Counted from the first letter of the stretch, positions 44,926-56,624 are shown. The stretch is DNA of 64,000 nucleotides from Lolium rigidum (GCF_022539505.1 NC_061513.1:348359696-348423695); one strand, 5' to 3'. Made by a program: numbers and translations. The notes: a model not told the origin generated them from the letters alone.

Positions 44926-44939
44926 GTGGGAACGTACCC
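44926..44939. repeat. LIN-2 target duplication, left copy
   Basis: gtgggaacgtaccc here is repeated exactly at 54919-54932 after the A-rich LINE end. Confidence 0.85.
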
Positions 44940-45998
44940 ATAGATGTTGTGTCGAGCTCTGGCAATGTGTCTCTCTGGCAATGTGCGAGGCAACTTGGGA
45001 CGAGAAAAATGGGACATCGTGGCCATCCTCCTCCTGCAGGCAGCCAACCTTGATAGGGTTGCAGACTCCATGGGCTTGGATGAGGAGGGATGTGCCCTCC
45101 GATATCACCTGGAAGATGATATCCTCGCTCTCGATAAGGCTGGTGAGGAATATTGGAGGCAACACAGGCGTGTGACATTGACACTTAGGGGGCGGAATTC
45201 CTGCACAGCCTAATTCACGCCATTGCGAGCGGGCGCAGGCGGAAATGTTCAATCCCTAGACTTATCACGGACCAGGGGAAGTCCATGATCAATGGGACCC
45301 GATGGATTATGTCTACCATTTTTACGAGGGCCTGATGGGGTCGAAGGGTAAAAGTAGGGTGTTTGCGCTCGGTCGGCATCTTTGGGATAACGATAATGTG
45401 ATCTCATATGATGACAATCTGACTATGGAGCTCACCTTCACTGATGAGGAGTTGTAGGAGGTGCTCCTCAACATGAAGCCTGACTCGGCACCAGGCCCGG
45501 ATGGCCTGTTGGTCCTCTTTTTTAAGAGATTCTAGGGAATTGAGAGGCCCAATCCTAGTAATCCTCAATGACTTCGGCCTGGGGAGGGTAGACATTGCTC
45601 GCCTTAAATGAGGACTGGGCCACGGTGTGCAAGCCAAAGGAGCTTGGGGTCTGGGGATCCTTGACACCAAATTCATGAACATTGCATTAATTCTTAAATG
45701 GATTTAGAAATTATACCAGGGGCGGAGGGCTTGTGGGATGACCTCCTCCACGCTAGGTACATGGGAGGGAGGGACCTCTACTCGAGTGAGGTGCCCACTC
45801 ACGGCTCTCAGTTTTAGAATGCCATCCAGAAGATAAAATGGTATTTCAAATTGGGGGGCCAAACATAAGGTTCGCAATGGGCGGAGAACCTTTTTCTGGT
45901 TTGACTGGTGGTCAGGGTCAGGCCCACTCCGAGCCAGATTGCCTAGGATGTTCAGCTACTGCGAAACGTTGTTCATCTCAGTCTTGGGGGCTAGGGTG
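44940..45998 (+). pseudogene. LIN-2 ORF2, linker and reverse transcriptase start
   Basis: Plus reading shows EKWDIVAILLLQAANLDRVA, EDDILALDKAGEEYWRQHRR, then in shifted frames FHAIASGRRRKCSIPRLITD and the plant LINE RT landmark MKPDSAPGPDGLLVLFFKRF near 45,471-45,530. The RT palm motif is lost through the deletion that follows. The region from 45,600 to 45,998 corresponds to the post-RT segment (GGLWDDLLHARYMGGRDLYS). Confidence 0.75.
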
Positions 45999-47600
45999 TG
46001 ATGCGTGCAGTTAACACACGTCCGTTGGGAACCCCAAGAGGAAGGTGTGATGCGTACAGTAGCAAGTTTTCCCTCAGTAAGAAACCAAGGTTTATCGAAC
46101 CATTAGGAGTCAAGGATCACGTGAAGGTCGTTGGTGATGGAGTGTAGTGCGGCGCAACACCAGGGATTCCGGCGCCAACGTGTAACCTGCACAACACAAT
46201 CAAAGTACTTTGCCCCAACGTAACGGTGAGGTTGTCAATCTCACCGGCTTGCTGAAAACAAAGGATTAACCGTATAGTGTGGAAGATGATGTTTGTTTGC
46301 GAAGAACAGTAAAGAACAATTGCACTAGATTGTATTTCAGATGTAAAAAATGGACCGGGGTCCACAGTTCACTAGTGGTGTCTCTCCCATAAGATAAATA
46401 GCATGTTGGGTGAACGAATTACAGTTGGGAAATTGACAAATAAAGAAGGCATAACAATGCACATACATATATCATGATGAGTACTATGAGATTTAATCAG
46501 GGCATTACGACAAAGTACATAGACCGCTATCCAGCATGCATCTATGCCTAAAAAGTCCACTTTCAAGTTATCATCCGAACCCCTTCCGGTATTAAGTTGC
46601 AAACAACAGACAATTGCATTATGTATGGTGCGTAATGTAATCAACACAAATATCCTTAGACAAAGCATTGATGTTTTATCCCTAGTGGCAACAGCACATC
46701 CACAACCTTAGAACTTTTCGTCACATCGTCCCAGATTCAATGGAGGCATGAACCCACTATCGAGCATAAATACTCCCACTTGGAGTTACAAGTATCAACT
46801 TGGCCAGAGCCTCTACTAGCAACGGAGAGCATGCAAGAACATAAACAACATATATGATAGATTGATAATCAACTTGACATAGTATTCAATATTCATCGGA
46901 TCCCAACAAACACAACATGTAGCATTACAAATAGATGATCTTGATCATGATAGGCAGCTCACAAGATCTAACATGATAGCACAATGAGGAGAAGACAACC
47001 ATCTAGCTACTGCTATGGACCCATAGTCCAGGGGTGAACTACTCACACATCGATCCGGAGGCGATCATGACGATGAAGAGCCCTCCGGGAGATGATTCCC
47101 CTCTCCGGCAGGGTGCCGGAGGCGATCTCCTGAATCCCCCGAGATGGGATTGGCGGCGGCTGCGTCTCTGGAAGGTTTTCCGTATCGTGGCTCTCGGTAC
47201 TAGGGGTTTCGCGACGAAGGCTTTAAGTAGGCGGAAGGGTAGGTTTAGGGGCGGCACGAGGGCCCCACATGCCAGGGCCGCGCGGCCAAGGCCTGGGCCG
47301 CGCCGCCCTGTTGTGTCGGCGCCTCGTCGCCCCACTTCGTTTCCCTTTCGGTCTTCCGGAAGCTTCGTGGAAAAATAAGACCCTGGGCGTTGATTTCGTC
47401 CAATTCCGAGAATATTTCCTTTGTAGGATTTCTGAAACCAAAAACAGCAGAAAACAACAGAATCGGCTCTTCGGCATCTCGTCAATAGGTTAGTGCCGGA
47501 AAATGCATAATAATGACATATAATGTGTATAAAACATGTGAGTATCATCATAAAAGTAGCATGGAACATAAGAAATTATAGATACATTTGAGACGTATCA
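45999..47600 (-). repeat. RLG-4 3' LTR
   Basis: In + reading TGATGCGTGCAG ... GAGACGTATCA. Contains the GC-rich hairpin at about 47240-47335 and about 105 bases (near 46,772-46,880) missing from the other LTR. Confidence 0.92.
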
Positions 47601-47615
47601 AGCATCCCCAAGCTT
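47601..47615 (-). promoter_or_regulatory. RLG-4 polypurine tract
   Basis: Minus reading AAGCTTGGGGATGCT against the LTR start TGATACGTC. Confidence 0.85.
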
Positions 47616-50204
47616 AGTTCCTACTCGCCCTCGAGTAGGTAAACGATAACAAGGATAATTTCTGAAGTGACATGCTATCATAATGTTGGTCAATACTATT
47701 GTAAAGCACATGAGATCAATGCAGCGATTCGAAGCAATGATGAAGACAATGAGTAAACAACTGAATCATATAGCAAAGACTTTTCATGAATAATACTTTC
47801 AAGACAAGCATCAATTAGACTTGCATAAGAGTTACTCATAAAGCAATAAATTCTTAGTAGAAAGCTTTGAAACAACACAAAGGAAGATATAAGTTTCAGC
47901 GGTTGCTTTCACCTTCAACATGTTTATCTCATGGATAATTGTCAACACAAAGTAATATAACAAGTGTAATAGGTAAACATGTAGGAATCAATGCACACAG
48001 TTTACACAAGTGTTTGCTTCTAAGATAGAAAGAATAGGTAAACTGACTCAACAATAAATTAGAAGAATGGCCCTTCGCAGAGGGAAGCATGGATTACTAT
48101 TTTTGTGCTAGAGCTTTTCATTTTGAAAACATAGAAACAATTTTGTCAACGGTAGTAATAAATCATATGTGTTATGTATAAGATATCCTATAAGTTGCAA
48201 GCCTCATGCATAGTATACCAATAGTGCTCGCACCTTGTCCTAATTAGCTTGGATTAACACGGATTATCATTGCATAGCATATGTTTCAACCAAGTGTCAC
48301 AAAGGGGTACCTCTATGCCGCTCGTACGAGAGGTCTAAGGAGAAAGTTCGCATTGGATTTCTCGCTTTTGATTATTCTCAACTTAGACATCCATACCGGG
48401 ACAACATAGACAACATATAATGGACTCCTCTTTTAATGCTTAAGCATTCAACAACAGATAATATTCTCATAAGAGATTGAGGATTTGTGTCCAAACTGAA
48501 ACTTCCACCATGATTCATGGCTTTAGTTAGCGGCCCCATGTTCTTCTCTAACAATATGCATACTCAAATCATTTGATCATGAAAATCTCCCTTACTTCAG
48601 ACAAGACGAACATGCATAGCAACTCACATGATATTCAACAAAGGTGTAAAAGTTGTTGGCGTCCCCAGAAACATGGTTACCGCTCAACAAGCAACTTATT
48701 AAGAAATAAGATACATAAGTACATATTCTTCACCACAATAGTTTTTAAGGCTATTTTTCCCATGAGCTATATATTGCAAAGACAAAGGATAGAATTTTAA
48801 AGGTAGCACTCAAGTAATGTACTTTGGAATGGCAGAGAAATACCATGTAGTAGGTAGGTATGGTGGACACAAATGGCATAGTTTTTGGCTCAAGGATTTG
48901 GATGCACGAGAAGAATTCCTCTCAATACAAGGCTAGGCTAGCAAGGTTGTTTGAAGCAAACTCAAGTATAAATGGTACAACAAGACTCATATATGAACAT
49001 ATTGTAAGTATTATAAGACTTTACATCGTCTCTTTGTTGTTCAAACACCTTAACCAGAAAATATCTAGACTCTAGAGACCAATCATGCAAACCAAATTTT
49101 AACAAGCTCTATGTAGTTCTTCATTAATGGGTGCAAAGTACATGATGCAAGAGCTTAAACATGATCTATATGAGCACAACAATTGCCAAGTATCAAATTA
49201 TTCAAGACATTATACCAATTACCACATGAAGCATTTTCCGTTTCCAACCATATATCAATGAACGAAGTAGTTCAACCTTCGCAATGAACATTAAGAATAA
49301 AGCTAAGAACACATGTGTTCATATGCAACAGCGGAGCGTGTCTCTCTCCCACACAAAGAATGCTAGGATCCGATTTTATTCAAACTAAAAAAAACAAACA
49401 GACGCTCCAAGTAAAGCGCATAAGATGTGACTGAATAAAAATATAGTTTCACTAGAGGTGACCTGATAAGTTGTCGATGAAGAAGGGGATGTCTTGGGCA
49501 TCCCCAAGCTTAGATGCTTGAGTCTTCTTGAAATATGCAGGGATGAACCACGGGGGCATCCCCAAGATTAGACTTTTCACTCTTCTTGATCATATTGTAT
49601 CATTCTCCTCTCTTGACCCTTGAAAACTTCCTCCACACCAAACTCAAAACAAACTCATTAGAGGGTTAGTGCATAATTGAAAATTCATATATTCAGAGGT
49701 GGCATAATAATTCCTAACACTTCTGGACATTGCACAAAGCTACTGAAAGTTAATGGAACAAAGGAATCCATCAAACATAGCAAAACAGGCAATGCGAAAT
49801 AAAAGACAGAATCTGTCAAAACAGAACAGTCCGTAAAGACGAATTTTTCTGGGGCACTTAACTTGCTCAGATGAAAATGCTCAAATTGAATGAAAATTGC
49901 GTACATATCTGAGGATCACGCACGTAAATTGGCAGATTTTTCTGAGTTACCTACAGAGAATTCTACTCAAATTCGTGACAGCAAGAAATCTGTTTCTGCG
50001 CAGTAATCCAAATCTAGTATTGACTTTACTATCAAAGACTTTACTTGGCACAACAATGCAATAAAATAAAGATAAGGAGAGTTTTCTACAGTAGTAACAA
50101 CTTCCAAGACTCAAATATAAAACAAAGTGCAGAAGTAAAATAATGGGTTGTCTCCCATAAGCGCTTTTCTTTAACACCTTTCAGCTAGACGCAGAAAGTG
50201 TGAA
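47616..50204. other. RLG-4 3' non-coding region with two further PPT-like tracts
   Basis: No credible ORF in 2.6 kb. PPT-like tracts in minus reading occur at 49512-49496 (TAAGCTTGGGGATGCCC) and 49570-49552 (TAATCTTGGGGATGCCCCC). The part at 48,050-48,140 is the reverse complement of RLG-2 sequence near 20,940-21,060. Confidence 0.75.
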
Positions 50205-50582
50205 TCAAGTATCATCAAGAGATGAAGCATCAACATCATAATTTGTTCTAATAATAGAATCATAAGGTAACTTCATTCTCTTTCTAGGGAAGTGTTCCAT
50301 ACCTTTCTTGAGAGGAAATTGATATTTAATATTACCTTCCTTCATATCAATTGTAGCACCAACAGTTCGAATAAAAGGTCTTCCCAATATAATGGGACAA
50401 GATGCATTGCATTCAATATCCAAGACAACAAAATCAACGGGGACAAGGTTATTTTTAACCATAATGCGAACATTATCAATCCTCCCCAAAGGTTTCTTTA
50501 TAGCATTATCAGCAAGATTAACATCCAAATAACAATTTTTCAATGGTGGCAAGTCAAGCATATCATAGATTTTCTTAGGCAT
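50205..50582 (-). pseudogene. RLG-4 aspartic protease, C-terminal part
   Basis: Minus reading: MPKKIYDMLDLPPLKNCYLD, VNLADNAIKKPLGRIDNV and the flap/hydrophobic end CNASCPIILGRPFIRTVGA. The catalytic CDLGAS lies in the gag frame near 50,600, so the two halves are in different frames. The ORF ends with a stop at 50205 and no RT follows. Confidence 0.85.
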
Positions 50583-52318
50583 AACGAAATACTTGCACCA
50601 AGATCACATAAAGCATTACAATCAAAATCATTGACCTTCATCTTAATGATGGGCTCCCAACCATCTTCTAACTTCCTAGGAATAGAAGTTTCAAGTTTTA
50701 GTTTATCTTCTCTAGCTTTTATGAGAGCATTTGTAATATGTTTTGTAAAGGCCAAATTTATAGCACTAGCATTGGGACTTTTAGCAAGTTTTTGTAAGAA
50801 CTTTATAACCTCAGAGATGTGACAATCATCAAAATCTAAACCATTATGATCTACATCAATGGGATCATTGTCCCCAATATATTGAAAAATTTCAGCAGTT
50901 TTATCACAAACAGTTTCAGCAGTTTTAGCAGTTTCAGGTAATTTTGCACGCTTTGCACTAGGAGTAGAAACATTGTCAACACCAATTATTTTACCATTGA
51001 TAGTAGGAGGTTTAGCAACATGCAAAGCATTATTATTACTAGTGGTGGTAATAGTCCAAACTTTAGCTACATTATTCTCTTTAGCAAGTTTTTCGTTTTC
51101 TTCTCTTTCCCACCTAGCATGCAATTCAGCCATCAATCTAATATTCTCATTAATTCGAACTTGGATGGCGTTTGCTGTGGTAACAATCTTATTATCATTA
51201 TCCTTATTAGGCATAACTTTCAATTTTAAAAGATCAATATCAGAGGCAAGATTATCAACCTTAGAAGCAAGAATATCAATTTTATCAAGCTTTTCCTCAA
51301 CAGATTTGTTAAAAGCAGTTTGTGTACTAATAAAGTCTTTAAGCATGGCTTCAAGACCAGAGGGTGCATTCCTATTATTGTTGTAAGAATTCCCATAAAA
51401 ATTACCATAACCATTACTATTAGCAGAAGGATATGGCCTATAGTTGTTACCAGAATTATTCCTATAAGCATTGTTGTTGAAATTATGACTTTTAATGAAG
51501 TTCACATCAACATGTTCTTCTTGGGCAACCAATGAAGCTAAAGGAACATTATTTGGATCAACATTAGATCTACCATTCACAAGCATAGACATAATCACAT
51601 CAATCTTATCACTCAAGGAGGAGGTTTCTTCAACAGAATTTACCTTCTTACCTTGTGGAGCTCTTTCAGTGTGCCATTCAGAGTAATTTGTCATCATATC
51701 ATCAAGAAGCTTTGTTGCCGCCCCCAAAGTAATGGACATAAAGGTACCTCCAGCAGCTGAATCCAATAGCTTCTGCGAAGAAAAATTTAATCCTGCATAG
51801 AAGGTTTGGATGATCATCCAAGTAGTTAGTCCATGGGTTGGGCAATTCTTTACCAAAGATTTCATTCTCTCCCATGCTTGAGCAACATGTTCATTATCTA
51901 ATTGCTTAAAATTCATTATGCTACTTCTCAAAGATATAATTTTAGCAGGAGGATAATATCTACCAATAAAAGCATCCTTACATTTAGTCCATGAATCAAT
52001 ACTATTCTTAGGCAAAGATAGCAACCAATCTTTAGCTCTTCCTCTTAAGGAGAAAGGAAACAATTTCAATTTTATAATATTACCATCTACATCCTTATAC
52101 TTTTGCATTTCACAAAGTTCAACAAAATTATTAAGATGGGCAACAGACATCATCGAACTAACACCAGAAAATTGCTCTCTGATAACAAGATTTAGTAAAG
52201 AAGGTTTAATTTCAAAAAATTCTGCTGCAGTAGCAGGTGGAGCAATAGGTGTGCATAGGAAATCATTATTATTTGTGCTAGTGAAGTCACACAACTTAGT
52301 ATTTTCAGGAGTATTCAT
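50540..52318 (-). CDS. gag: RLG-4 gag (592 aa open frame)
   Basis: A long intact frame starting MNTPENTKLCDFTSTNNNDF at 52318. The gag core occupies about residues 50-190 (SSMMSVAHLNNFVELCEMQK, LFPFSLRGRAKDWLLSLP, DAFIGRYYPPAKI). It is followed by an Asn/Tyr-rich low-complexity stretch (about 285-320), a predicted helical heptad region (KSVEEKLDKIDILASKVDNL) and the protease start CDLGASISL at the end. The intact frame over 1.78 kb contrasts with broken RLG-2 gag, so Gag supplied by this element could have been functional recently. Confidence 0.9.
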   Translation of the reverse strand: MNTPENTKLCDFTSTNNNDFLCTPIAPPATAAEFFEIKPSLLNLVIREQFSGVSSMMSVAHLNNFVELCEMQKYKDVDGNIIKLKLFPFSLRGRAKDWLLSLPKNSIDSWTKCKDAFIGRYYPPAKIISLRSSIMNFKQLDNEHVAQAWERMKSLVKNCPTHGLTTWMIIQTFYAGLNFSSQKLLDSAAGGTFMSITLGAATKLLDDMMTNYSEWHTERAPQGKKVNSVEETSSLSDKIDVIMSMLVNGRSNVDPNNVPLASLVAQEEHVDVNFIKSHNFNNNAYRNNSGNNYRPYPSANSNGYGNFYGNSYNNNRNAPSGLEAMLKDFISTQTAFNKSVEEKLDKIDILASKVDNLASDIDLLKLKVMPNKDNDNKIVTTANAIQVRINENIRLMAELHARWEREENEKLAKENNVAKVWTITTTSNNNALHVAKPPTINGKIIGVDNVSTPSAKRAKLPETAKTAETVCDKTAEIFQYIGDNDPIDVDHNGLDFDDCHISEVIKFLQKLAKSPNASAINLAFTKHITNALIKAREDKLKLETSIPRKLEDGWEPIIKMKVNDFDCNALCDLGASISLCLRKSMICLTCHH

Positions 52319-52543
52319 TTTAACAGTAGTAAATAAAGTAAACTAAATAAAGTAAATGCAAGTAACTAATTTTTTTGTGTTTTTTAATATGGAGAACGCA
52401 AACAAGACAGTAAAACTAGCAACTAATTTTTTTGTATTTTTGATATAGAGCAAACAAAGCAGTAAATAAAGTAAACTAAAGCAAGACAAAAACAAAGTAA
52501 AGAGATTGGATGTGGGAGACCCCCCTTGCAGCGTGTCTTGATC

Positions 52544-52561
52544 TCCCCGGCAACGGCGCCA
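52544..52561 (-). promoter_or_regulatory. RLG-4 primer binding site (tRNA-Asp type)
   Basis: Minus reading TGGCGCCGTTGCCGGGGA, 11 bases from the LTR, identical to the RLG-2 primer site and its spacing. Confidence 0.9.
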
Positions 52562-52572
52562 GAAAAAGTGCT

Positions 52573-54069
52573 TGATGCGTGCAGTTAACACACGTCCGTT
52601 GGGAACCCCAAGAGGAAGGTGTGATGCGTACAGTAGCAAGTTTTCCCTCAGTAAGAAACCAAGGTTTATCGAACCAGTAGGAGTCAAGGATCACGTGAAG
52701 GTCGTTGGTGACGGAGTGTAGTGCGGTGCAACACCAGGGATTCTGATGCCAACGTGTAACCTGCACAACACAATCAAAGTACTTTGCCCCAACGTAATAG
52801 TGAGGTTGTCAATCTCACCGGCTTGCTGAAAACAAAGGATTAACCGTATAGTGTGGAAGATGATGTTTATTTGCGAAGAACAGTAAAGAACAATTGTAGT
52901 AGATTGTATTTCAGATGTAAAGAATGGACCGGGGTCCACAGTTCACTAGTGGTGTCTCTCCCATAAGATAAATAGCATGTTGGGTGAACGAATTACAGTT
53001 GGGCAATTGACAAATAAAGAAGGCATAAGAATGCACATACATATATCATGATGAGTACTATGAGATTTAATCAGGGCATTACGACAAAGTACGTAGACCA
53101 CTATCCAACATGCATCTATGCCTAAAAAGTCCACTTTCAAGTTATCATCCGAACCCCTTCCGGTATTAAGTTGCAAACAACAGACAATTGCATTAAGTAT
53201 GGTGCGTAATGTAATCAACACAAATATTCTTAGACAAAGCATTGATGTTTTATCCCTAGTGGCAACAGCACATCCACAACCTTAGAACTTTCTGTCACTG
53301 TCCCAGATTCAATGGAGGCATGAACCCACTATCGAGCATAAATACTGACATAGTATTCAATATTCATCGGATCCCAACAAACACAACATGTATCATTACA
53401 AATAGATGATCTTGATCATGATAGGCAGCTCACAAGATCTAACATGATAGCACAATAAGGAGAAGACAACCATCTTGCTACTGCTATGGACCCATAGTCC
53501 AGGGGTGAACTACTCACACATCGATCCGGAGGCGATCATGGCGATGAAGAGCACTCCGGGAGATGATTCCCCTCTCCAGCAGGGTGCCGGAGGCGATCTC
53601 CTGAATCCCCCGAGATGGGATTGGCGGCGGCTACGTCTCTGGAAGGTTTTCCGTATCGTGGCTCTCGGTACTGGGGGTTTCGCGACAAAGGCTTTAAGTA
53701 GGCGGAAGGGTAGGTTTAGGGGCGGCACGAGGGCCCCACACGCCAGGGCCACGCGGCCAAGGCCTGGGCCGCGCCGCCCTGTTGTGTCGGCGCCTCGTCG
53801 CCCCACTTCGTTTCCCTTTCGGTCTTCTGGAAGCTTCGTGGAAAAATAAGACCCTGGGCGTTGATTTCATCCAATTCCGAGAATATTTCCTTTGTAGAAT
53901 TTCTGAAACCAAAAACAGCAGAAAACAACAACTGGCTCTTCGGCATCTCGTCAATAGGTTAGTGCCGGAAAATGCATAATAATGACATATAATGTGTATA
54001 AAACATGTGAGTATCATCATAAAAGTAGCATGGAACATAAGAAATTATAGATACGTTTCAGACGTATCA
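52573..54069 (-). repeat. RLG-4 5' LTR
   Basis: Same ends as 45999-47600. The GC-rich hairpin is at about 53715-53810. Followed by the gggtg duplication. Confidence 0.92.
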
Positions 54070-54074
54070 GGGTG

Positions 54075-54918
54075 CTAGACAGGGAGCCCGGGGAGTGGTG
54101 CATCTGGTTTAGGAGGCAATTCGGTCTCGCAGGGGCAGTCGAATGGGACAACCTGTGCCGGGAGGTTCGGGCGCTTCCCACTGATTTGGAGGAGGACGTT
54201 GTCTCATGTGCCCTTGATCCCTCTAGGATCTTCTCCACTAATTTAGTATACCTTAGACTGTTGCAAGGGGACGACAGTGATGTCATTTAGGGATGTATGG
54301 CGCACCAGAGTTGCACCTAAGATCAAGGTGTTCCTCTAGCAGCTCATCCGGGGGCGGCTTCCCTTATGTGAGCCGCTCGTCAAGCGACAAGGCCCATCCA
54401 ACGGACTCTGCTCCTTGTGCGGAGAACGGGAGGACTGCAATCATATTTTCTTCTTATGCGTGGGAGTTAGGGAACTCCTGACGTGTGACTGAAACCCAAC
54501 AGGGATTGGGGACTTCATAGCAATCGCTCAGGGCTTGTTAGGCCCCCTTCGTAGGCTAGTGTGGCGGCCCAATGCTGGACCTGGATAGTGCGCAATAAAC
54601 TAACTATAGAAGAAAAATTGATTGGTAACCCGGCTGACGTGTTCTATCAAATGTCGATTCACATGCAGTGCTGGAGGATTCTAATCAGACGGGTCTGACG
54701 GAAGGACAAGGAACTCCTGGACTTGGCAGTGGGAGACGTCATGTACGCGCGGGTACGAACTGAGCACACTTGACTACTGATCTTCACCGGCTTCAGCTTG
54801 CTATCTAGTTTCAGCGTGTGTCTATCCTGCACTATATATATGCCCTGATGGATCCGGGTGGGATCGTACCTTTGCATTTGGTGTTGTAAGTCGACCAAGA
54901 GGCCTTCTATTTAAAAAG
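54075..54918 (+). pseudogene. LIN-2 ORF2, C-terminal zinc-binding region and 3' end
   Basis: Plus reading: REPGEWCIWFRRQFGLAGAV, LPTDLEEDVVSCALDPSRIF and STNLVYLRLLQG. In other frames a Cys/His cluster of the zf-RVT type (near 54,410-54,470, LCSLCGERED followed by HIFF) is followed by VRNKLTIEEKLIGNPADVFY. Several stops and shifts. Ends in an A-rich tract before the 14-bp duplication. Confidence 0.8.
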
Positions 54919-54932
54919 GTGGGAACGTACCC
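54919..54932. repeat. LIN-2 target duplication, right copy
   Basis: gtgggaacgtaccc, identical to 44926-44939. Confidence 0.85.
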
Positions 54933-55254
54933 TGATTCCGCCGTGTCGTTCTCGAGATTCAGTCATGGTCGTGCGTGCACGCGACGCGTCAACGATGATG
55001 ATTTCCTCGCGGGATGTACCAACTTACAGTCGCCGTATCACCTTACAGCATCCAGCCGTTCGACGGCCCCGGCCGAAAATCCGGATTTAACAAACACCGA
55101 ATTGGATGTAAAAAGGGCGTGGGGGCAACATTATCTCAGTTGCACCCCCGGCTTTCGCCCTTCAGCGGCGATAGAATCAAAATATTGTCTTCCCGCTACA
55201 CAAAAGAATCGCCAACGTCCGGCGATCGGATCAGCCACATTCCGGCGATCGAAA
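54933..55254. other. Spacer before the Harbinger-like ORF
   Basis: No gene. Probably the 3' part of the Harbinger-like element; its left terminus was not found. Confidence 0.4.
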
Positions 55255-56353
55255 CTAGACGACTACAGGCTCATCGGCGGTCCCGTCCTGAGCAATGGCG
55301 TCTGGCGCGGCATCGGGCGATGCATCGGCGTCTAGCGTGGCGTCAGGCGAAGCATTGGCGTCTGCAGTTGTCGAAGCGGCGGGAGTAGACGTCGAAGCGG
55401 AGGACGACGGAGCCGACGGTGGCCGGAGGATGTCTTGGCGATGGGCGTCGTACCAAGCCCTCGTCTCCTCGTCCATGTTGGCGTCATTGCCGCCGATCAG
55501 GAACGCCAGGTCGGTATTCCTCTTCTTCGCCTCCGGGGCTTCGGGCGCTTCCTCTTCGTCGACGTCCAGGTCGACGTACGCCTCCTCATCTTCTCCGTTG
55601 ACGTATTGGGTACCGTCGTTCTCATCATCGTGGTGATCGCCCTGGTCGAGGTTGGAGTTATAGCCGCCCCACGACGCGACGACTTCCGCCGCCCCACGAC
55701 GCGACGACTTCCGCCGCCCTTGCCTCCTCTTGTGTGAAGTTCGGGCTCGACGCGGCGGCCAACGAGCCCGACGTGATCATTTCGTGCATCACAGGCTCAT
55801 TTGGCGGTGGCATCCCGGGGATGGAGAAGGGAAGGGGCCCACGCCTCAGGGCAGGCGAGATGCCCTCGTACATCGCACCGTCGTACGCCGTCGGCGACGA
55901 CGTAAACCCGGCCATGCCGGTGGCGGCGTAGGTGTCATGGTACATGGCCGTGGCCGGCGACGCCGGCGAGAAGGAAGGAGATCCGACCATACCTTGGGTA
56001 GGCCATGCCCCGGGGAATTGGGCGATGTGCGGGCGGCCGAAGTTGATGGAGATCAGCCTCGCCTGTTCCTCCTCCTCCGCCGCCGCCACCCTCTTCGCGT
56101 TGCACTTCTTCTCCCTCTCCGCCCGGGCGCGAGTTTCGTGTTGCAGCCGTTCCTGATCCGCCACCCACGCCACATTAGACATGCCCGGCGGCCTCTGTTT
56201 AGGCGCCCGCGGCTTCCTTGCCATCGGCGCGCCATCGGCGGCAAGCTTCTTCGGCAGCATGGTGGTGGAAGGGAAGAGGAGGAGCTGCAACTGTGGGGGA
56301 AGAATGGCGGTAGCTCCGAATTTCGGCGGGGAAAATGCTTCTATGCGGTGCAA
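55255..56353 (-). pseudogene. Broken ORF of a Harbinger-like element (basic N-terminus, acidic and Ala/Ser/Pro-rich C-terminus)
   Basis: Minus reading: MLPKKLAADGAPMARKPRAP (basic), a helical charged stretch (ADQERLQHETRARAEREKKC), a Gly/Pro/Ser-rich middle (IAQFPGAWPTQGMVGSPSFS), and after a frameshift an acidic part (EDEEAYVDLDVDEEE) and an Ala/Asp-rich tail ending DEPVVV at 55255. The shift is caused by a 25-bp tandem duplication at 55664-55713. No transposase DDE domain is present. Similar proteins accompany Myb/NAM-type ORF1 of PIF/Harbinger elements; this assignment rests on memory and on the nearby terminus. Confidence 0.5.
55664..55713. repeat. 25-bp tandem duplication
   Basis: The unit ccgccccacgacgcgacgac... 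occurs twice without a mismatch and shifts the reading frame of the surrounding ORF. Confidence 0.9.
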
Positions 56354-56610
56354 ATTGGAGGGAAAACGAAATTAATGGAGGGAACTACCGGTTGGGTCGC
56401 CGACAACATGGGCCCGCTCGACGTTTCACGCGTTTTTGTTTCGTTCGGAGTCCCCGGCCGGTCCTCGGGAACCCGGGGATGGCCTGGACTCTCTGGACGG
56501 ATGAAAGGCCTAATCCGGACGAAATCGAGAAATCGGAGGCGCGGTTGGGCCGTTTTCGTCCATCCGTATGAAAAAAAAGGGGTCCTGGGGCCCTCGTCGG
56601 GGAGACGGCT

Positions 56611-56624
56611 GGGAGATGCTCTTA
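56611..56624. repeat. PIF/Harbinger-like terminus with TTA target site
   Basis: gggagatgctc followed by tta. In minus reading the element begins GAGCATCTCCCAGCCG, as in Triticeae PIF/Harbinger elements. Confidence 0.6.

Larger units (their letters stand above)
45999..54069 (-). mobile_element. RLG-4, non-autonomous Athila-like Gypsy retrotransposon (gag and protease only)
   Basis: LTRs 45999-47600 (3') and 52573-54069 (5') are flanked by gggtg (45994-45998 and 54070-54074). The minus reading is LTR, tRNA-Asp-type PBS (52561-52544), gag (52318), protease (ends 50205), 2.6 kb non-coding region, PPT. There is no RT or IN. LTR start TGATACGTC, PBS and 3' region resemble RLG-2. One LTR has a deletion of about 105 bp, and by eye the rest differs at roughly 2%. 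Confidence 0.93.
44940..54918 (+). mobile_element. LIN-2, 5'-truncated LINE split by RLG-4
   Basis: Flanked by the 14-bp duplication gtgggaacgtaccc and ending in tatttaaaaag. The left part (44940-45998) carries sequence just before and within RT, and the right part (54075-54918) carries the C-terminal zinc-binding region. RLG-4 sits between them with duplication gggtg. Numerous stops and an internal deletion near 45,520-45,600 show an old copy. Confidence 0.85.
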
